Assembly: GCF_000621145.1 (NCBI RefSeq)
Contig: NZ_JHZB01000005.1
Location: forward strand, 120,086-184,085
Length of the DNA stretch: 64,000 bases
Direction of reading: 5' to 3'
From: Desulfobulbus elongatus DSM 2908
Lineage (GTDB): Bacteria > Desulfobacterota > Desulfobulbia > Desulfobulbales > Desulfobulbaceae
Part shown: piece after piece, positions 36,018-47,679 of the stretch
Layout of the letters: each line of letters opens with the position of its first letter
Position numbering within the stretch: the first letter of the stretch is position 1
Position numbers and translations under genes: made by a program
Notes under the pieces: generated by a model
The model's database searches: none
Told to the model about the DNA's origin: nothing
The model's input: only the letters and a program-made list of their open reading frames with translations

Positions 36018-36770
36018 ATGGGCGAATGCGCGCGCAGGCAGCCTGGGGCGTCGATCCGTCGCAGAAACATGCCGATGTGTCTGCTGGCGGTCTTCCTCCT
36101 GTTCCTCCTCGCCACGGCAACATCGTGGGCCGGCGAATGCGCCCTGCCGGAACTCGGCGAACTGGCATCGCAGTACGACTGGAACCGGCGCAGCGAGAAG
36201 AACGCTTGTCTCCGGCGCATCAACGATATTCCCGCCGATTATTTCGTGCTTTCCCTCTCCTATTCGCCCCGGTTTTGCCGGGAAAGCGCCAGGGATGGCC
36301 GCACCGGTGCGATCCGGCCGCATCATGCCTTCCAATGCGCCGGCAGCAACACCTTCGGCTGGGTGGTGCACGGGCTGTGGCCCCAAGCCCGCCATCCCCG
36401 GATCTGCCGGGTCGGTGGCGCGGCCACGGCCATGCACCCGAGATATTGCCAGGGGGACGATGTCGGCCCGACCGATCCCCAGGTGATCAGAGAGTATATG
36501 TGCGTGCTGCCCAGCGAATTCCTGCTGCAGGGCGGATGGGAAAAGCACGGGACCTGCGGCGGATTCGCCTCGGCGGAGGCGTATTTTGCCAAGACGCGGC
36601 AGTTGTTCGCAGCGCTGGTCCTGCCTGAGGAGGATCTCAGGCCGCCCCGCCTGTTTCAGGTGCTGAGACGGGACAATCCGCAGCTCAGAGGTGTCTGGAT
36701 GGGGTACGAGGCCGGCGAAATCCGGATTTGCTACGACAAGAAGTGGCGGTATATCGACTGCCCCCGATGA
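36018..36770 (+). CDS. secreted ribonuclease T2 family protein
   Basis: A 250-residue periplasmic or secreted endoribonuclease. A signal peptide (hydrophobic MPMCLLAVFLLFLLATATSWA, cleavage likely before GEC near residue 39) precedes the catalytic domain. Both active-site segments are present: WVVHGLWPQARHP (CAS I His) and GGWEKHGTCGGF (CAS II Glu/Lys/His). At least eight cysteines in the mature part fit the disulfides of this family. AGGGG precedes the ATG at 36018, 8 bases after the deaminase stop, so it is co-transcribed. A strong terminator follows. Confidence 0.9.
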   Translation: MGECARRQPGASIRRRNMPMCLLAVFLLFLLATATSWAGECALPELGELASQYDWNRRSEKNACLRRINDIPADYFVLSLSYSPRFCRESARDGRTGAIRPHHAFQCAGSNTFGWVVHGLWPQARHPRICRVGGAATAMHPRYCQGDDVGPTDPQVIREYMCVLPSEFLLQGGWEKHGTCGGFASAEAYFAKTRQLFAALVLPEEDLRPPRLFQVLRRDNPQLRGVWMGYEAGEIRICYDKKWRYIDCPR

Positions 36771-36824
36771 CAGCGGCGGCGGGATGCGGGAAGCCGCCAG
36801 CGACCGCCTGACAGGCAGGCACGA

Positions 36825-36859
36825 AAAAGCCGCGGCCCGGCAGGCAGGTCGCGGCTTTT
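36825..36859. terminator. bidirectional rho-independent terminator
   Basis: AAAAGCCGCG (36825-36834) pairs perfectly with CGCGGCTTTT (36850-36859), with T runs on both strands after the stem. It separates the convergent RNase T2 and coiled-coil genes. Confidence 0.82.
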
Positions 36860-36904
36860 GTCATGCAGGCACTGATGGTTCAGTGCATCCCTGCCGGCGG
36901 GGGC

Positions 36905-37207
36905 TCATCCGCCGAACTCGTAGTCAAAGAACTCCTTTTGCGCATCGTTGTAGCGTTCGCTGAGTTCAGTCATCCTTCTGTCGATGGTTTCCTGTTCCGG
37001 CTGCCACACAAGCGGGCATTCGGTCCGCAGTTTCTCGATCCTGTCCTCCAGTTCGGTCACAATGATGTGCAGGCCGTTGATTTCCTCATACACCCCTTCT
37101 TTTCTTCCCGTGGAAAGGGGTTCGAGCTTGCTGATCACATCGTGAAGCTTGGCCTTCCACGTGGTGAGTTCCGTGTCGACATTTTCGCAATATTCCTTGA
37201 TTTCCAT
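36905..37207 (-). CDS. small coiled-coil protein, function unknown
   Basis: A 100-residue, highly charged and almost entirely helical protein (EIKEYCENVDTELTTWKAKL; LHIIVTELEDRIEKLRTECP; MTELSERYNDAQKEFFDYEF). Similar small proteins are common in Desulfobacterota and Geobacter relatives (from memory), usually uncharacterised. It has no signal peptide or membrane segment. The ATG at 37207 has GAGGT 7-8 bases upstream, which rules against the longer frame starting at 37252. Confidence 0.7.
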   Translation of the reverse strand: MEIKEYCENVDTELTTWKAKLHDVISKLEPLSTGRKEGVYEEINGLHIIVTELEDRIEKLRTECPLVWQPEQETIDRRMTELSERYNDAQKEFFDYEFGG

Positions 37208-37372
37208 GGTGAATACCTCGCTCTGTCTGTCGTGAAAATAAAAGACATTCAATATCCATAATGATCGACTCGATTGCTCTGTTTGCTCATCTGTTGCACT
37301 TTTCCTCCATAATGACAGGTTCCTTCATGACACGGGCCGGCGGGCGCGGCGTATCCTTGCCCTGTCGGGATC

Positions 37373-37897
37373 TCAGGGGATCACGCCGCAGGCGACCCGC
37401 GCACCGCCGCCGCCCAGCGGAGCCGGATGGTCGGCATGGTTGTCGCCGCCCGCGTGGATCATCAGCGAGCGGCCCTTGACATCGTTCATCTTCAGCCGGG
37501 GCGCCAGGACCGGGTTGGTGGCGGCGCCGGTGGCGTCAACGTACAGGGCCGGCAGGTCGCCGAGATGGCCATCGCCCCAGGGCATGCCATGCCGCTTTGT
37601 TCCGGCCGGATCGTAATGGCCGCCGGCCGCGAGGGCCGGCACCATCTTGCCGTCCTGCTCCTTGGGCGCGCAGGTGGGATTTTCATGGATATGGAAGCCG
37701 TGCAGGCCCGGCGGCAGACCGGTGAGCGCCGGTGTGAACACCAGGCCGTAGGGCGATTCGCTGATCACCACGGTGCCGATGGCTGTCCCGGCCCCTTTTT
37801 CATCGGCCATGTTCATGGGTACGGTGATGTCCGCCCGCGCCGTTCCGGCGAGAAACGCAAGGGCCATCGCGGCGATCAGGGTGTAGTGCTGTCTCAT
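37373..37897 (-). CDS. sodC: periplasmic Cu/Zn superoxide dismutase
   Basis: A 174-residue exported enzyme that dismutates superoxide. The signal peptide is [22 protein letters not shown]. All metal ligands are visible: [13 protein letters not shown] (two His, first disulfide Cys), [13 protein letters not shown] (bridging and zinc His), [13 protein letters not shown] (zinc His and Asp), and [24 protein letters not shown] (copper His, second Cys). AGGAGGA lies six bases before the ATG. It follows the universal stress gene by 29 bases, so the two form a stress operon in this anaerobe. Confidence 0.95.
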   Translation of the reverse strand: MRQHYTLIAAMALAFLAGTARADITVPMNMADEKGAGTAIGTVVISESPYGLVFTPALTGLPPGLHGFHIHENPTCAPKEQDGKMVPALAAGGHYDPAGTKRHGMPWGDGHLGDLPALYVDATGAATNPVLAPRLKMNDVKGRSLMIHAGGDNHADHPAPLGGGGARVACGVIP

Positions 37898-37926
37898 GGC
37901 ATGTCCTCCTGTGTTGTGGTTGTCGG

Positions 37927-38424
37927 TCAGACGGTTTCGATGCACGAACTCAGCGGCTTGCAGACCTCGTAGCCCCGCGTGTCGCCAAAGGGGTTGAACA
38001 CCAGGGTCGGGCAGGGGGCGCCCTTGATGACCCGGTCCGCCACGCTGCCCAGCAGCACCTTTTCGATGCCCTTGGTGCCGTGGGTGGCGATGACGATGAG
38101 ATCGACCTTGTCGGCGCGGGCACGGGCCAGGATGGCCTCGGCCGTTTCGCCGTCGACCACCACGCCGTCGATATGGGCGGCCCGATCCCTGACCGAATCC
38201 AGAAAGGCGGTCATCTTTTCTTCGGCATGGGCTCGGAATCCCTCGTCCAGCCGGGCGAGGGTGTCGGGCAGGTAATCGCTCAGGTCCGGGAGATGGGGCA
38301 GGACATGGAGAAAGGTTGTCCGCTCCGCCCCGAGGCGGTTGGCCATGGCGAGGGCCACGTCGGCAAGGGCCGGAGTATGGACGCGAAGATCGATGGGAAC
38401 GAGAATGTGGCGGATATCCAGCAT
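37927..38424 (-). CDS. universal stress protein (UspA family)
   Basis: A 165-residue single-domain Usp. The N-terminal strand [20 protein letters not shown] and the ATP-binding motif near the C-terminus, [32 protein letters not shown] (G-x2-G-x9-G-S-type), are intact, so it is probably an ATP-binding Usp. AAGGAGGTG precedes the ATG at 38424. sodC follows immediately. The C-terminal extension after PTLVFNP ([15 protein letters not shown]) is longer than usual and has two Cys. Confidence 0.92.
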   Translation of the reverse strand: MLDIRHILVPIDLRVHTPALADVALAMANRLGAERTTFLHVLPHLPDLSDYLPDTLARLDEGFRAHAEEKMTAFLDSVRDRAAHIDGVVVDGETAEAILARARADKVDLIVIATHGTKGIEKVLLGSVADRVIKGAPCPTLVFNPFGDTRGYEVCKPLSSCIETV

Positions 38425-38595
38425 GGTGCACCTCCTTGTCGGGTCGACGTTCCGGATGGGACACAGAGGAAAGGGGTTGGTCATGCCCCGGCGATCAGGT
38501 CGGGGAGATGGGTGTTTCCTCGAAAAATCGGGACGATTTGATCGCTTTATTTGATAGATAAGGCCGGCGGGGCGGTTCGTCAATCAGGAGTACCT

Positions 38596-38629
38596 AAAAA
38601 GAAGGGCTGCCCGATCCAGGCGGTCGGGC
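38596..38629 (-). terminator. probable terminator of the kdp operon
   Basis: On the minus strand the hairpin formed by GCCCGA (38609-38614) and TCGGGC (38624-38629) sits a few bases past the kdpE stop and runs into CTTCTTTTTAG. The stem is short (6 bp), so strength is uncertain. Confidence 0.5.
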
Positions 38630-38634
38630 GCGGC

Positions 38635-39338
<704 letters not shown>

Positions 39339-39342
<4 letters not shown>

Positions 39343-42014
39343 GGCTGCACAGGGAGGCGGCAGACGACGCGCAATCCGCCGCCGGCGCGGTTTGCGGCAC
39401 AGATGGTACCGTGATGGGCCTCGACGATGCCCTTGCAGATGGACAGGCCCAATCCCGTTCCGCCGACGCCTTCCGGCACCGGCAGGCGATAGAATTTTTC
39501 AAACATCCGTTGCAGATCCTGTTCCGCCACGCCCGGTCCCCGGTCCAGCACTTCCAGGACCAGATGGCCGCCGTCGATGCGGGCGGCGATTTCCAGGGGA
39601 CTTTCCACTGGCGAGTATTTCAGGCCGTTATCGAGCAGGTTGACCAGCACCTGGGTCACCAGTACCATGTCGATGCCGACCAGGGGCAAGCCCTCTGCCA
39701 GTTGCACGCTCACATCCCGGCCGGCCAGCTTTTGGTCGAGGATGGTCAGGGCGCTGCCGATCAGATCCTGGATATCGCAGGGCTCGCGGTTGATCCGCAT
39801 TTCCCCGGCTTCCAGCCGGGTCATGTCGAGCAGGTTGCCGACAAACCGGTTCAGCCGCTCGGCCTCGTCCCAGGCACAGCGCAGCAGTTCCCGCTTTTTC
39901 GGCTCGGGCAGGGGCGGCGCATCGCCGCACACACTGCTCAAGGCACCGATGATGGTGACCAGCGGGGTCCGGAGGTCGTGGGAAATGGAATTGAGCAGGG
40001 CCCGTTCCAGGGTCTCGCGGGCCTCCAGCACCTGGGCCTGTTCCGCCTGGCGGGCCAGGTGCACGCGCTCCATGGCCAGGGAGATCTGGGCGCCGAAGGC
40101 ATCGAGCAGCCGGCGGTGATGGGGGGAACGATAGTCCGCCGCCGCGGCCAGCGCCACCCCCAGGACGCCGAAGCATCGGCTCGCCGTGCACAGGGGCAGG
40201 TAGAGGAGGTGCGCCGAGCCGAGGGTTTCGGTGCCGTTGCCCGCCGGCCGCCGGTTGCGGTAGGCCCAGTCGGCCACGGCCATCTCCTTGGCGTCGAGCG
40301 CCAGGTTCTCGCCGAGCGCGGCAACCCGCATCTGTTCGTCCTCCGGGTCGGCGATGAGCACCGCCAGATGCGCCTGTAGGGATTCGCCGACATTTTTCCG
40401 CACCGCCTCCAGGATGGACGCCATATCGATGGCCACCGCCAGATCGCGGCTTAAATAATACAGGCTTTCGGTCTGGATTTCACGCTCCCGCAAGGCCTCG
40501 GCGCGCATCTTGGTCTCGGCCATCAGGGTGCTGATCACCACGCCGACGGTGAACAGGCCGAGGAAGGTGACCAGATATTCGGTATCGGTAACGGTGAAGC
40601 TCCACCGGGGTGCGATAAAAAAGAAATCGAGGGCCAGCACCCCGAAGACGGCGGTGAACACGGCCGGATTCCGGCCGAAGCGCATTGCAACCAGCACCAC
40701 CGCCAGCAGGTAGATCATGACCTGATTGGTCGGCGAAATGCGGGGCCAGAGCAGCAAGGGCAGGGCGGTCGCCACCGCCACCAGGGCCAGGCTGACCAGG
40801 TAGTGCGCCCAGGGGCCGATCCTGGTGGGGCTCAGGGCCGGAATCCCGGCGGGCGGCACCTCCTGCTCGAAACTGAGCACCTGGACGTGGATCGAACCGC
40901 TCAGACGGATGATCTGGTCGACGATCGGCGGCCGCAGCAGTTCCCGCCAGCGGGGTTTGGCGGGCTTGCCGACCACGATCCGGGTGACGTTGTGGCGCAC
41001 GGCGTATTCGACGATCGCCCTGGGCACCGACGGGGCGGTGACGGTGGCCACCTCGGCGCCCAGGCTCTCGGCCAGGCGGAGGTCGCGCCAGACCCGTTGC
41101 CGGTTCTCCTGCTGTTCCCTGGCGAGCCGCGGAGTCTCGACATAAACGGTGAACCATTGCGCCTTGAGTTCGTCGGCCAGCCGCCTGGTGGCGCGGATCA
41201 GGCGTTCGCTGTACGGACTGCCGCTGGCGCAGACCAGGAGCCGTTCGGCCACCGGCCAGGGCCCGGCGATGGCGCGGGTCGCCATGTAGGTCCGCATGTC
41301 GTCGTCCACCCGGACCGCGGTTCGGCGCAGGGCCATCTCCCGCAGGGCGATCAGGTTGCCGGGCCGGAAGAATTGCCGGACCGCCTGGGAAGCCTGCTCC
41401 CGCACATAGACCTTGCCCTGGCGCAGACGTTGCAGCAGGGTTTCGGGCGGAATGTCCACCAGCATGACCTCGGCCGCCTGGTCCAGCAGGCTGTCGGGCA
41501 CGGTTTCCCGCACCGGGATGCCGGTGATCTGGGCGGCGATGTCGCTGGCGCTTTCGAAATGCTGGACATTGACCGTGGTGGCTATGTCGATGCCGGCGGT
41601 CAGCAGTTCCTCGACGTCCTGCCAGCGCTTTTCGTGGCGGCAGCCGGGCGCGTTGGTATGGGCCAGTTCGTCGACCAGCGCCAGTTCCGGCTCGCGGGCC
41701 AGGACGGCATCGAGGTCGAGTTCGGCCAGTTCCACTCCCTGATGCGGATACCGGGCCGGCGGCAGCACCTCCAGCCCCGCCAGCAGGGCGTCGGTTTCCG
41801 CCCGGCCGTGGGATTCGACATAGGCGGCCACCACCTCGCGGCCTTCATCCCTGAGCTGTTGGGCAGCCTTCAGCATGGCGTAGGTTTTGCCGACCCCGGC
41901 GGCATACCCCAGGAATATGGTCAGCCGGCCGCGCCGCTGTTCCTGTTCTTCCGCCTGGGCCACCCGGAGCAGAGCCTCCGGGGACGGGCGGTGTTCTTCA
42001 CGATCCGGATACAT
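39339..42014 (-). CDS. kdpD: sensor histidine kinase KdpD
   Basis: An 891-residue potassium sensor kinase. In order: the N-terminal KdpD domain with Walker A FLGYAAGVGKTYAML and ALVDELAHTNAPGCRHEKRW; a Usp-like domain (RLLVCASGSPYSERLIRAT, ~250-370); four membrane helices (~400-500); a GAF domain (~520-640); HisKA with SISHDLRTPLVTI (phospho-acceptor His ~679); and HATPase_c with NLLDNGLKYSP and GTGLGLSICKGIVEAH. All parts are full length. It lies between the sensor-like protein gene and kdpE. Confidence 0.96.
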
Positions 42015-42161
42015 GGGAAGACCGGGATGGTTGTCCGGAAGCGTGGCACCGACTGTGCCCGCACCGGATTATCGTCCTATCGGACCGATGCCTGAGTTCA
42101 ATGGGCCGATCGGGGAAGAATGACGTTATTCCGCTGATATATATTGTAAGGGGCATGGTGT

Positions 42162-43082
42162 TTATCTCGTGGCTTCGGATGTTTTGTGGTTGATCGTCTC
42201 TTCCAGAGCGGTGAGGATATCGTCGCACTGGGCCGCGATGATCCGTTTCTTCTCCAGGGAAAGCATCAGGGATGCAATATCGCTGTTCTGGCGCGAAAGC
42301 TGCATCACTTGGCTGGTTACGTCAACGAATTCGGCGAAGGAGGCTTTCGCTTGGGCAATCTCCTCGGCCTTTTCGTTGCCGCTGAGTTCCTCCAGTGCCG
42401 CGAGGGACTGGCTCGCCACCTGTTCCTCTGCATGGATTCGGGTTTCGATCAGACCCATTTCGGCGCTGTTCACCTCGATGATGTAGGGGGTGTGCAGATT
42501 GAATATCTTGAGTGCGGCGATCAGCGCGCGGGATGCCTGGACAGCCACCTGGCCAGCATCCGGGCTGCCCGCCGAAGAGGCGTGGATACTGGCCAGGGCC
42601 TTCTCGAACCTGTGCATGCTTTCCTCCCCTCTTCCTCTGGAAAGGACGGCCGCCCTGAGGTTGGCGTTGGCAACCGTCCGAAGCAAGGTGATCTGATCGA
42701 CCTTGCCGAGTTCCATCCAACAGACGGCGAATTCCTCGAAAAGCTTTTTCTCGTTTGCCATGAATCCGTTGTCGACCAGCGAACGGAGGGCTGCGAGGTC
42801 TTGATCCACCGCGGCCGAGGCTACTCTCGATTGATTCGCGTACTCCACGGATTTCGGGTTGGCGAGCGCCATGACCGCGCTCTTTTCCATTTCGACGGAC
42901 TTCAGCAGTTGCAGACGCATACGGGCGAGCAGTTCTTTCCTGGCAAGAACGGCTTTATAGCCGGTCGACACCGATGGCGAACTGTCGCCGAATTTTGCAA
43001 AAACGGCAAACAGGATGAGCGCAAGCGCGATACCACACCCTGCCGCCAGGGCAAGGCGTTCCTTCTTCTTCGTGTATTGCAT
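42162..43082 (-). CDS. single-pass membrane protein with four-helix-bundle (MCP-sensor-like) periplasmic domain, inserted in the kdp operon
   Basis: About 306 residues. A short basic N-terminus and one transmembrane helix (LALAAGCGIALALILFAVFA) are followed by a wholly helical, charged region. MEKSAVMALANPKSVEYANQ and HAEEQVASQSLAALEELSG are typical of the 4HB_MCP-type ligand-binding bundles of chemoreceptors. There is no HAMP, kinase, cyclase or methyl-accepting output domain and no second membrane helix, so the bulk should lie in the periplasm. It sits in the same direction between kdpC and kdpD (89 bases after kdpC's stop by start at 43094, 147 before kdpD), a place normally empty. The ATG at 43082 is used; TTG at 43094 is possible. 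An accessory input to KdpD is conceivable but is inference. Confidence 0.68.
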   Translation of the reverse strand: MQYTKKKERLALAAGCGIALALILFAVFAKFGDSSPSVSTGYKAVLARKELLARMRLQLLKSVEMEKSAVMALANPKSVEYANQSRVASAAVDQDLAALRSLVDNGFMANEKKLFEEFAVCWMELGKVDQITLLRTVANANLRAAVLSRGRGEESMHRFEKALASIHASSAGSPDAGQVAVQASRALIAALKIFNLHTPYIIEVNSAEMGLIETRIHAEEQVASQSLAALEELSGNEKAEEIAQAKASFAEFVDVTSQVMQLSRQNSDIASLMLSLEKKRIIAAQCDDILTALEETINHKTSEATR

Positions 43083-43183
43083 AGCCGTTTTCAACCATTC
43101 GTCTGCACAACCGTCCCGTTGGCCCCAACCTCATAACCAGACCACCGGACAAACGGGACGCGCCGGCCACCGCCGGAACGCGT

Positions 43184-43753
43184 TCATGGCGCCGCTGCGT
43201 CCAGGGCCAGGTTGACCGCCAGGACGTTGATGCGCGGCGCACCCAGGAAGCCGAACTGGCGCGTTTCCAGATGGGCAGCAAGCATGTCGGCGACCCGTGC
43301 CTCGCTCAGGCCCCGCGCCTGAGCGATACGCAGAACTTGCGCCGCTGCGGCTTCGGGCGAGACATGGGGATCGAGGCCGCTGCCCGAGGCTTGCACCAGG
43401 TCGGCGGCGATCGGGCCGGTCAGGCCGGCGGCGGGCAGTTTGCCCAGCCGCTCGCCAATCGTTTTGCCATAAGCCGGGCTGGCGGGGCTTATGTTGGCGC
43501 CGCCCGAAGCCAGGGGGTTGTAGGCGAATCCGCCGGTTGCCGAAGGCCGCGGCCACAGGTACTTCGGGTCGGAAAACGGTTGGCCGATGAGGGCGGAGCC
43601 GATCACTCTGCCCGTTGCGTCGGCGATCAGGCTGCCGTCCGCCTGGGCAGGAAAAAGAAGCTGGGCCAGGCCGGTGACCACGGCCGGGTACAGACCGCCG
43701 CAGATGAGGGTGAACAGAAGCAGCATGAGCAGGGCGGGGCGGATCTCTTTCAT
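43184..43753 (-). CDS. kdpC: potassium-transporting ATPase subunit KdpC
   Basis: A 189-residue subunit of the KdpFABC pump. One N-terminal membrane helix (ALLMLLLFTLICGGLYPAVVTGLAQLLF) and then a periplasmic domain with the family motifs GSALIGQPFSDPKYLWPRPSA, YNPLASGGANISP and DLVQASGSGLDPHVSPEAA. AAGGAAT precedes the ATG at 43753. It begins 28 bases after kdpB. Confidence 0.96.
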   Translation of the reverse strand: MKEIRPALLMLLLFTLICGGLYPAVVTGLAQLLFPAQADGSLIADATGRVIGSALIGQPFSDPKYLWPRPSATGGFAYNPLASGGANISPASPAYGKTIGERLGKLPAAGLTGPIAADLVQASGSGLDPHVSPEAAAAQVLRIAQARGLSEARVADMLAAHLETRQFGFLGAPRINVLAVNLALDAAAP

Positions 43754-43781
43754 GGCGCGATTCCTTGTCTGTCGATGGTCT

Positions 43782-45848
43782 TCACAGGAGCAGGCCGAGG
43801 CCCAGGTCAATGACCTTGATGCCGATAAAGGGAACGACAATGCCGCCGACGCCGTAGATCAGGAGGTTGAAAATCAACAGGTTCTCGGCGGGCATGGGCC
43901 GGAATTTCGAGCCCTTCAGCGCCAGCGGAACCAGCAGCGGAATGATGAGGGCATTGAAGATGACCGCCGCCAGGATGGCGCTGTGGGGGCTGGCGAGCCG
44001 CATGATGTTCAGCGCCCCCAGTTGGGGATAGATGGCCGCCAGCGCCGCCGGGATGATGGCGAAGTACTTGGCGATATCGTTGGCGATGCTGAAGGTGGTC
44101 AGGTTGCCGCGGGTCATGAGGATCTGCTTGCCGATCTCGACGATGTCGAGCAGCTTGGTCGGATTGCTGTCCAGGTCGATGATGTTGGCCGCCTCGCGGG
44201 CCGGCTGAGTGCCGGTGTTCATGGCCACGGCCACGTCGGCCTGGGCCAGGGCCGGGGCATCGTTGGTGCCGTCGCCGGTCATGGCCACCATGAACCCGGC
44301 CTCCTGGTTTTCCCTGATCAGGCGCAGCTTGTCCTCGGGCCTGGCCTCGGCGAGGAAGTCGTCGACCTGGGCCTCGGCGGCGATGGCGGCGGCGGTGAGC
44401 GGATTGTCGCCGGTGATCATCACCGTTTTGATGCCCATGTTCCTGAGTTGGCGGAACCGTTCCTGAATGCCGCTCTTGACGATGTCCTTGAGGTTGACCA
44501 CCCCCAGGATCGCGGTTCCTCGGCAAATCACCAGCGGCGTCGCCCCGGCATGGGCGATGGCCGCCACCTTGCTTTCCATATCTCCGGGCACGGTGCCTCC
44601 CTGCTCGCCGACAAACGTAGCGATCGAGTCGGCGGCGCCCTTGCGATAGCGCACGCCATCGACATCGATCCCGGAGAGGCGGGTGGCAGCGCTGAAGGGA
44701 ACGGCCACCGCGCCTGCGGGCAGCCCGGTCGCGGACAGATTGAACTGCCGTTGGGCCAAATTGACCACGCTCCGGCCCTCCGGGGTTTCGTCGGCCAGCG
44801 AGGCCATCAGGGCCGCCTCGGCCACCTCCCGTTCGGTATGCCCGGCCACCGGCACAAAGGCGACCGCTTCCCGGTTGCCGTGGGTAATGGTACCGGTTTT
44901 GTCGAGTAGGAGCACGTTGACATCGCCGGCAGCCTCGATGGCCCGGCCGGAAAGGGCGATGACATTTTTCCGGAAAAGGCGGTCCATGCCGGCGATACCG
45001 ATGGCGGGCAGCAGCGCGGCGATGGTGGTGGGCGCCAGGCAGACGAACAGGGCCACCAGCACGGTCAACGAGACGGGACTGCCCTGGCCGGAGGCCGCGG
45101 CGCTGTAGACGGACAGCGGGCTGATGTTGGCGCAGACCAGGAAGAAGACCAGGGTCAGGGCGATCAGCAGGACCTCCAGGGCCACCTCGTTGGGGGTTTT
45201 ACGGCGTTTGGCGCCCTCGATCAGGGCGATCATCCGGTCGAGGAAGGTCTCGCCGGGATTGGCGGTGATCCGGACGACGATGGCGTTGGCGACGACCGTG
45301 GTGCCGCCGGTGACCGCGCTGCGGTCGCCGCCCGATTCGCGGACTACCGGGGCCGATTCGCCGGTCACCGCCGCTTCGTTGACCAGAGCGGCGCCGGCCA
45401 CCACCTCGCCGTCGCCGGCGATCAGTTCGCCCGCCTCCACCAGGATGTGGTCGCCCTTGCGGAGTTCGCCGGCGCCGACCATGGCGTAACTGTCGGCACG
45501 ATCCGGGCTGGCGAGCCGCTTGGCCATGACCGTGGTGCGCGCCCGGCGCAGGCTGGCCGCCCGCGCCTTGCCCCGCCCTTCGGCCAGGGCCTCGGCAAAG
45601 GTGGCAAAAAATACCGTCAGCCAGAGCCAGATCGAGACGCCGCCGGTGAACCAGGCCGGCTCCCGGTTCAGGCCGGTGAGCGAGAGCACGAAGGTCACCA
45701 GGGTGATGGCGGAGGCGATCTCCACCGCCAGCATCACCGGGTTGCGCCAGAGCTGGCGCGGATCGAATTTTTTCAGGGACTCGATGAGCGCGTCCGCCAG
45801 CAGTTTTCTGTCAAAGGCCGATTGGGGCGCAGGAATATGTTTCGCCAT
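43782..45848 (-). CDS. kdpB: potassium-transporting P-type ATPase subunit KdpB
   Basis: The 688-residue ATP-hydrolysing subunit. P-type motifs are intact: [16 protein letters not shown] (actuator TGES), [13 protein letters not shown] (phosphorylated Asp ~305), [16 protein letters not shown] (nucleotide pocket), [14 protein letters not shown] and [21 protein letters not shown]. The regulatory Ser of E. coli KdpB lies in the TGES loop, where Ser is kept. It starts 5 bases beyond the kdpA stop, its ribosome site lying within the kdpA end. Confidence 0.97.
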   Translation of the reverse strand: MAKHIPAPQSAFDRKLLADALIESLKKFDPRQLWRNPVMLAVEIASAITLVTFVLSLTGLNREPAWFTGGVSIWLWLTVFFATFAEALAEGRGKARAASLRRARTTVMAKRLASPDRADSYAMVGAGELRKGDHILVEAGELIAGDGEVVAGAALVNEAAVTGESAPVVRESGGDRSAVTGGTTVVANAIVVRITANPGETFLDRMIALIEGAKRRKTPNEVALEVLLIALTLVFFLVCANISPLSVYSAAASGQGSPVSLTVLVALFVCLAPTTIAALLPAIGIAGMDRLFRKNVIALSGRAIEAAGDVNVLLLDKTGTITHGNREAVAFVPVAGHTEREVAEAALMASLADETPEGRSVVNLAQRQFNLSATGLPAGAVAVPFSAATRLSGIDVDGVRYRKGAADSIATFVGEQGGTVPGDMESKVAAIAHAGATPLVICRGTAILGVVNLKDIVKSGIQERFRQLRNMGIKTVMITGDNPLTAAAIAAEAQVDDFLAEARPEDKLRLIRENQEAGFMVAMTGDGTNDAPALAQADVAVAMNTGTQPAREAANIIDLDSNPTKLLDIVEIGKQILMTRGNLTTFSIANDIAKYFAIIPAALAAIYPQLGALNIMRLASPHSAILAAVIFNALIIPLLVPLALKGSKFRPMPAENLLIFNLLIYGVGGIVVPFIGIKVIDLGLGLLL

Positions 45849-45852
45849 GGCC

Positions 45853-47586
45853 TCAGTTGCCTCCCGGCACGGTCAGATGCTCGGCAATCGGCCCCAGGGC
45901 CAGGGCCGGGAAAAAGGTCAGGGCACCGACAATGAGGATGACCAGGAGCAGCCAGAGGGCAAAGGGCGGCTTGTCGGTGGGCAGGGTACCCAGGCTGGGT
46001 GGCACGTACTTTTTGGCGGCCAGAGAACCGGCCATGGCGAGCATCGCCACCGCCGGCACGAAGCGGCCGATGAGCATGGCCAGGGCTCCGAGCAGGTTGT
46101 AAAAATTGGTGTCGGCGTTCAGGCCGGCAAAGGCGCTGCCGTTGTTGTTGGCCATGGAGGCAAAGGCATAGAGCACCTCGGACAGGCCGTGGGCGCCGGC
46201 GTTGGCCATGGACGCCGTTGCCGAGGGCGTGACCATGGCGATGCCGGAGAGGATCAGCACCACCACACCGGCGATGAGGATGGTCACGATGGACAGCCAC
46301 ATCTCGCGCACCTCGATCTTCTTGCCCAGGTACTCGGGCGTCCGGCCGATCATCAGCCCGGCCACGAAAACGGCGATCACGGCAAAGGCCAGCATGGTAT
46401 AGAGACCGGAGCCGACCCCGCCGAACACGATTTCCCCCAGCAGTATCAGGCTCAAGGGAATCATGCCGCCGAGGGGGGTGAGCGAGTCGTGCATGGCGGC
46501 CACCGCGCCGCAGGAGGTGGCGGAGGTGGCCACCTCGAACAGACTGGTCGCGGCTTGGCCGAAACGGACCTCCTTGCCCTCCATGTTGCCGCCCTCGATG
46601 CCGAATTGACTCAGTTGCGGCGCGGCATCGGTCTCGACCCACTGGAGGGCGCCAAAAGAGAATATCAGGAGGAGGAGCATGACCGAAAACAGGGCCCAGC
46701 CCTGGCGGGTATTGCCGACCATGACGCCGAAGGTATGGGTGAGGGCGGCCGGGATCACCAGGATGAGCAGGATTTCCAGCAGGTGGGAGAAAGGAGTCGG
46801 GTTCTCGAAGGGATGGGCCGAGTTGGCGTTGAAGAAGCCGCCGCCGTTGGTCCCCAGTTCCTTGATCGCCTCCTGGGAGGCGACCGGCCCCATGGGCAGG
46901 GTGACCTCGGCGACGGTTTCTTGCCCGGCCGGCGTATCGATATTGAAGGGTTGAAGCAGGAGAACGGTTCGATAGGGGCTGAAATTCTGGATCACCCCTT
47001 GGGAAACGAGGAGGAGGGCGGCGGCCAGGGAGAGCGGCAGCAGGATGTAGAGCACGCCGCGACTCAGGTCAACCCAGAAGTTGCCGATCAGGGCGGTAGT
47101 GCGGCGGGAAAAGCCGCGGATCAGAGCGATGATCACGGCCAGGCCGGTGGCGGCGGAAACGAAATTCTGCACCGTCAGCCCCGTCATCTGGGTAAGGTAG
47201 CTGGCCGCCGCCTCGCCGCTGTAGGCTTGCCAGTTGGTGTTGGTGACGAAGCTGACCGCGGTGTTGAGCGCCAGTTGCCAGGTGAAGGGTGGCAGGCCGC
47301 GCGGATTGAAGGGAAGCAGGTGCTGCATGTTCAGCAGGGCGAACAGCGCTGCCATTCCCGTCAGGTTGAACAGCAGCATGGCGGCAGTGTAGTGCCGCCA
47401 GTCCATTTCCTTGTCCGGATTGACCCCGCAGATCCGGTACAGCAGGTTTTCGCAGGGGGCGAGAAGAGGCGACAGCAGGGTACGCTCGCCCCGGTAGACC
47501 CTGGCCATGTAGATGCCAAGCGGCTTGACCAGAAGCAGCAGGGTGGTGAAAAAAAGACCCGTTTGCAGCCACGCGAACATGTCCAT
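45853..47586 (-). CDS. kdpA: potassium-transporting ATPase channel subunit KdpA
   Basis: The 577-residue K+-selective channel-like subunit, ten membrane helices. Selectivity loops are visible: [49 protein letters not shown] and [14 protein letters not shown]. It is the first gene of the operon on this strand. No kdpF is recognisable: the 130 bases upstream contain no small hydrophobic frame. The start ATG follows GGGAGAACGATC. Confidence 0.97.
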   Translation of the reverse strand: MDMFAWLQTGLFFTTLLLLVKPLGIYMARVYRGERTLLSPLLAPCENLLYRICGVNPDKEMDWRHYTAAMLLFNLTGMAALFALLNMQHLLPFNPRGLPPFTWQLALNTAVSFVTNTNWQAYSGEAAASYLTQMTGLTVQNFVSAATGLAVIIALIRGFSRRTTALIGNFWVDLSRGVLYILLPLSLAAALLLVSQGVIQNFSPYRTVLLLQPFNIDTPAGQETVAEVTLPMGPVASQEAIKELGTNGGGFFNANSAHPFENPTPFSHLLEILLILVIPAALTHTFGVMVGNTRQGWALFSVMLLLLIFSFGALQWVETDAAPQLSQFGIEGGNMEGKEVRFGQAATSLFEVATSATSCGAVAAMHDSLTPLGGMIPLSLILLGEIVFGGVGSGLYTMLAFAVIAVFVAGLMIGRTPEYLGKKIEVREMWLSIVTILIAGVVVLILSGIAMVTPSATASMANAGAHGLSEVLYAFASMANNNGSAFAGLNADTNFYNLLGALAMLIGRFVPAVAMLAMAGSLAAKKYVPPSLGTLPTDKPPFALWLLLVILIVGALTFFPALALGPIAEHLTVPGGN

Positions 47587-47679
47587 GATCGTTCTCCCGA
47601 CCGTTTGTTCATAGACACCGGCCGCCCATCGCGAGCGCGGGTCATGAACAGGGTGTTGCCTGTCTTTTTACCACCTTCG

